A stretch of DNA of 64,000 nucleotides from an uncultured Erythrobacter sp. (GTDB lineage: Bacteria > Pseudomonadota > Alphaproteobacteria > Sphingomonadales > Sphingomonadaceae): contig CANMOQ010000001.1 in NCBI GenBank assembly GCA_947499505.1, forward strand, positions 1,160,037 through 1,224,036. The letters are read 5' to 3'. Made by a program: the position numbers and the translations under genes. Positions 61,141 to 64,000 of this stretch are shown piece by piece (position 1 is the first letter of the stretch; every line of letters starts with the position of its first letter). Below the pieces are notes generated by a model, which saw only the letters and a list, made by a program, of their open reading frames with translations, had not been told where the DNA came from and ran no database searches.

Positions 61141-61892
61141 CAGCTGGTTCCCATAGAAGCGGCAACAGGCACATCATCTTCGAGCGCACGGCGGCGCAGG
61201 CGCGCCTCAACCTGCATTTCCGCGATCAGTGCACGCATCCGCATTAGCACAATTCCGCCAAACAGCAGCGAGAAACCGAGCACAGCAATCAGCAATGGGA
61301 TCAGAAATTCACCCGCAATCGCGCTCTTACCAACAGTTATGCTGGGCGGTTGATGCAGCGAATTCCACCACACGACCGAGCGATTGATAATCGGGATGTT
61401 GATCGCGCCAACAATGCCGAAGATCGCCACGATCTTGCTCGATCCGCCATCGCGCGCGCTGGCCTGAGCCAAGGCGATGTATCCTGCGTAAAGGAAGAGC
61501 AGCACCAGCATGCTGGTCAGCCGGCCATCCCACACCCACCATGAGCCCCATGTGGGCCGTCCCCAGATAGAACCGGTCGCAAGGCAAATCGCGGTAAACA
61601 CCATACCCGGTATAGCAACAGCGCGAGCTCCAATCGCGGCAAGCGGATGCTTCCAGATCAGCAGCGCCGCACTGGACAGCGCAATGCCGGTCCAACCGCC
61701 CATGCCGAGCCATGCCGATGGCACGTGGATGTAAAGAATGCGGACCGTCTCACCCATCAACCGATCAGGCGGAACGACGAACAGCCCCCATGCTACCGCG
61801 CCCGCAGACAACACAATCCCGCTCAGCAGCAGCACCGGCGTAAGCCAGCGGGCAAGGGAGAGAAAACGGGTTGGGTTGGCGTAGCCGTGCAT
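61140..61892 (-). CDS. ccmC: Heme ABC transporter permease/heme handling protein CcmC
   Basis: 250 residues with six hydrophobic helices and the tryptophan-rich motif WGSWWVWDGRLTSML, preceded by HVPSAWLGMGGW. It transfers heme to CcmE. It is the first gene of the ccmCDEFGHI run. The ccmA and ccmB genes, needed for the ATPase and its permease, are not adjacent here and must lie elsewhere. Confidence 0.96.
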   Translation of the reverse strand: MHGYANPTRFLSLARWLTPVLLLSGIVLSAGAVAWGLFVVPPDRLMGETVRILYIHVPSAWLGMGGWTGIALSSAALLIWKHPLAAIGARAVAIPGMVFTAICLATGSIWGRPTWGSWWVWDGRLTSMLVLLFLYAGYIALAQASARDGGSSKIVAIFGIVGAINIPIINRSVVWWNSLHQPPSITVGKSAIAGEFLIPLLIAVLGFSLLFGGIVLMRMRALIAEMQVEARLRRRALEDDVPVAASMGTS

Positions 61893-62031
61893 AAATACCG
61901 TTGCTTGTTCGCCGCTGATTTAGCGTACCCTCGCCGCGCGGCAAGGGCGCAAAATTATCAACACCCGGTAAGCTTCATGAAACACGGTCAATTCGCGCGT
62001 CAGAAATGCCAAGTTGAGCGAGCCAAAAGGC

Positions 62032-63099
62032 CTAGCCGCGGCCGATCAGCTCTTGCGCCATACGGTCGGCGACTACGTCTGATGAAACGCCGGTTTCTTC
62101 GCTCTTGAACCAAATTTCCTCAAGTCGTTCAGGGATTTGCGCAATCCGCTTACGAACGTCATTGATGTCGCCCGGCGTACCATTGCGGCGCGCGAGATAT
62201 TCCAGCGCGACTGAAATAATACCGCCTGCATTGATGACATAATCCGGGGCGTAGAGAATTCCGCGTGTCGCCAGAACTTCGCCGTGCTCTGCCCGGGCCA
62301 GCTGATTGTTCGCGCCGCCAGCAACAATGGGCGTATCGAGACGGGCAATGCCCTCTTCATCCAGAATTGCGCCCAGTGCATTGGGGCTGAACACGTCGCA
62401 GGATGTGCTCATGATCGCATCGGCGCTCACGGCTTCACCGCCCAATTCGCGCGCCAATTCCGATGCGCGATCAGCGTGAATGTCTGCGAGGGTCAATTTC
62501 GCCCCATCTTTCGCGAGCAAGCGCGCAACACCGGCGCCAACGCTGCCCGTGCCCTGCACGGCCACATGTACGCCGTCGACGCTGTCTTTGCCTAGCTTGT
62601 GGCGAACGGCGGCTTTGATGCCGTGATAAATGCCCATTGCGGTGAACGGACCGGGATCACCGCCAGCATTGCCCTCGCCCTCTACCGGCAGGCCAGAGAC
62701 ATGCGCGGTTTGCCTTGCCACAGCGACCATATCAGCCTCGCTGATGCCGACGTCCTCCGCTGTGACATAGCGGCCGCCGAGTACTTCAACAGCATCGCCG
62801 AACGCGGCCAGCATTTCGGGCGTCTTAGTGCGCGCATCATTGGCCAAGATCACCGCTTTGCCGCCGCCCATCGGCAAGCCCGCCATCGCGTTTTTGTAGC
62901 TCATGCCGCGGCTGAGGCGCAGTGCATCGCGCAGGCCGTCTTTGGGATTGGGATAATGCCAGAACCGCGTGCCGCCGGCGCCCGGGCCGAGATGCGACGA
63001 ATGCACCGCAATAATCGCGGTCAAACCGCTCTTGCGCTCGTGCACAACCTGCACAAGTTCGTGTTCGTCAAAGTCCGGTTCGGTCCAGAATGCGGTCAT
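62032..63099 (-). CDS. Leucine/phenylalanine/valine-type amino acid dehydrogenase
   Basis: 355 residues, the length of leucine dehydrogenases. The substrate lysine is in PMGGGKAVILA, the second in YVTAEDVGIS, and the NAD loop is VQGTGSVGAGVARLL. It oxidatively deaminates a branched-chain or aromatic amino acid. The exact substrate (Leu, Val or Phe) cannot be told. It stands alone, with 139 bases to ccmC and 78 to tRNA-His. Confidence 0.88.
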   Translation of the reverse strand: MTAFWTEPDFDEHELVQVVHERKSGLTAIIAVHSSHLGPGAGGTRFWHYPNPKDGLRDALRLSRGMSYKNAMAGLPMGGGKAVILANDARTKTPEMLAAFGDAVEVLGGRYVTAEDVGISEADMVAVARQTAHVSGLPVEGEGNAGGDPGPFTAMGIYHGIKAAVRHKLGKDSVDGVHVAVQGTGSVGAGVARLLAKDGAKLTLADIHADRASELARELGGEAVSADAIMSTSCDVFSPNALGAILDEEGIARLDTPIVAGGANNQLARAEHGEVLATRGILYAPDYVINAGGIISVALEYLARRNGTPGDINDVRKRIAQIPERLEEIWFKSEETGVSSDVVADRMAQELIGRG

Positions 63100-63177
63100 C
63101 AGCGATCAAGCCCCAGTTCAATTGGCGGTGCGCTTTGCATGACCACGCATCGAAAGGGGGGCATTGAAGGGGGGAAA

Positions 63178-63255
63178 TGGGGCGACCGAGGGAGCTCGAA
63201 TCCCCGACCTCCGGTACCACAAACCGGCGCTCTAACCAACTGAGCTACGATCGCC
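63178..63255 (-). tRNA. tRNA-His (GTG)
   Basis: The 78-base complement folds into a cloverleaf whose anticodon stem CCGGT/ACCGG encloses TTGTGGT, giving anticodon GTG. An extra encoded 5' G pairs with C73, the G-1 identity element peculiar to tRNA-His. The CCA end is encoded. Confidence 0.95.
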
Positions 63256-63309
63256 ATATGCCCCGTCTCAACGCAACCTAAGTCGCTGCCAAGCCTACGC
63301 AAGGGGGGC

Positions 63310-63337
63310 GTGTTACGCGTGCTGACGGCCTGGTCAA
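63310..63337 (-). promoter_or_regulatory. Probable promoter of tRNA-His
   Basis: On the minus strand, TTGACC (complement of 63332-63337) and TAACAC (complement of 63310-63315) are 16 bases apart. Initiation near 63303 would leave a leader of about 48 bases. The layout matches that of tRNA-Met in this window. Confidence 0.5.
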
Positions 63338-63541
63338 GGCCGCTTGCGTGCGGAGCGAGCCTGTTGCACAAACACAGACCCGTGTGAAGCGAAAACTGCG
63401 CGGAAATCGCATTTGCGCAAGAATATTTCGCTCCGTTCTTCGGGCCGCGTGGGCGGCGAGCAAATTGGTGGCTCTTTGCGCGAATCTTTGGCCGCTTAAT
63501 TGCGAAGCCTGCACGCGATGTAATCGCGCCTCAACAGCGCC

Positions 63542-63865
63542 CTAATGCTGGACGGTAAGATTGAGGCCAATCGCCCCGATCAAAATCATACCGATAAAGG
63601 CAAATTGCAGCGCGCTGAGGCGTTCATCAAATGCGAAAATGCCGATTATGCTGATCGCCACGATCCCCACGCCAGACCAGATCGCATAGACGATGCCGAC
63701 CGGGATCACTTTCATCGCGGGCGCAAGCATCCAGAAACACGCGGAATAGCAAAGGATGGAGAGCACGCCCCATTGCCATTTCTCAAAGCCATTGGAGAGC
63801 TTGAGCAGGATTGTGCCGCTGACCTCCAGCACGATGGCGATACCAAGAAAGACCCATGCGTTCAT
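63542..63865 (-). CDS. Small multidrug resistance (EmrE/Qac-type) efflux protein
   Basis: 107 residues from ATG at 63865 (MNAWVFLGIAIVLEV), preferred because this puts the essential glutamate at position 14, exactly as in EmrE. Four hydrophobic helices are present. YAIWSGVGIV follows the Qac/EmrE branch of the SMR family rather than the guanidinium exporters of the SugE/Gdx branch. It should exchange protons for a cationic compound as an antiparallel dimer. The adjacent upstream gene is outside the window. Confidence 0.88.
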   Translation of the reverse strand: MNAWVFLGIAIVLEVSGTILLKLSNGFEKWQWGVLSILCYSACFWMLAPAMKVIPVGIVYAIWSGVGIVAISIIGIFAFDERLSALQFAFIGMILIGAIGLNLTVQH

Positions 63866-63930
63866 GCACGCTGAGACTAGCGCCGCGCAGGTGATTGGCA
63901 ATGGTGGCTTTCAAGGCACCTTTGGGCAAA

Positions 63931-63960
63931 CAAAAAGGGCGGCCCCGCAGGACCGCCCCA
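63931..63960 (-). terminator. Intrinsic terminator of a gene beyond the window
   Basis: On the minus strand, GGGCGGTCC and GGGGCCGCCC form a GC-rich stem followed by TTTTTG. It serves a minus-strand gene whose end lies at or beyond base 64000; its last codons cannot be identified from the 40 remaining bases. Confidence 0.75.
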
Positions 63961-64000
63961 TTGATGCGATGTCACCATCGCAAATCTCGCTAAGCGCTTA

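Noticed and set aside
1..64000. CRISPR arrays, insertion sequences, prophage and rRNA
   Set aside because: None seen; the only repeated elements are the hairpins and the palindrome listed.

Overview
The window reads as a chromosomal segment of an alphaproteobacterium of the order Sphingomonadales, most likely an Erythrobacter/Altererythrobacter relative (Erythrobacteraceae). This is inferred from the gene blocks (acpP-fabF-mltG, dapF-mtaB-ftsY-yciB, ccmCDEFGHI), the alphaproteobacterial style of the proteins, the elongator tRNA-Met sequence, and an imperfect inverted repeat of the GTTCGTGCTGAGC type that is scattered through sphingomonad genomes. I see no integrase, transposase, CRISPR array, phage gene or rRNA. 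Genes are densely packed, many neighbours overlap by ATGA or TGATG, and no gap between genes exceeds about 300 bases.

Layout. 1-6 kb: polyamine genes (carboxynorspermidine decarboxylase, cut by the window edge, and carboxynorspermidine dehydrogenase), a threonine/serine dehydratase, two tandem MAPEG proteins, thioredoxin reductase, a tyrosine phosphatase and an orphan receiver. 6-10 kb: a translationally coupled trehalose operon, otsB, GH15 hydrolase, otsA, in which the expected ATG of otsA reads ATA. 10-20 kb: a five-gene operon of secreted, DUF11-rich proteins built around a 1,722-residue protein with a C-terminal outer-membrane barrel. This is the best candidate here for an undescribed surface system. 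20-24.5 kb: a DUF4403 protein, a DUF202 membrane protein and a DEAD-box helicase.

24.5-34 kb is the second unusual region. It holds a protein with an N-terminal SLOG-like nucleotide-binding domain and four membrane helices, divergent from a small K+-channel-like protein. Next come a secreted Sel1-repeat/trypsin fusion, a small lipoprotein, a TIR-TM-TPR protein and RecQ. Several of these architectures belong to families linked to nucleotide signalling and biological conflict, although nothing proves that they act together.

34-64 kb is mostly housekeeping: tRNA-Met, a 2'-5' RNA ligase-like protein, mltG, fabF, acpP, two exported orphans, aspS, rnd, oxyR, pgsA, an LplT-like transporter, a ThDP enzyme, an EVE protein, a GGDEF-EAL protein, dapF-mtaB-ftsY, a palindromic repeat, yciB, a GNAT protein, kup, the cytochrome c maturation operon ccmCDEFGHI (no ccmAB here), a leucine-type dehydrogenase, tRNA-His and an EmrE-like SMR transporter. 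Both tRNA genes have well-spaced TTGACC/TAA-type promoters.
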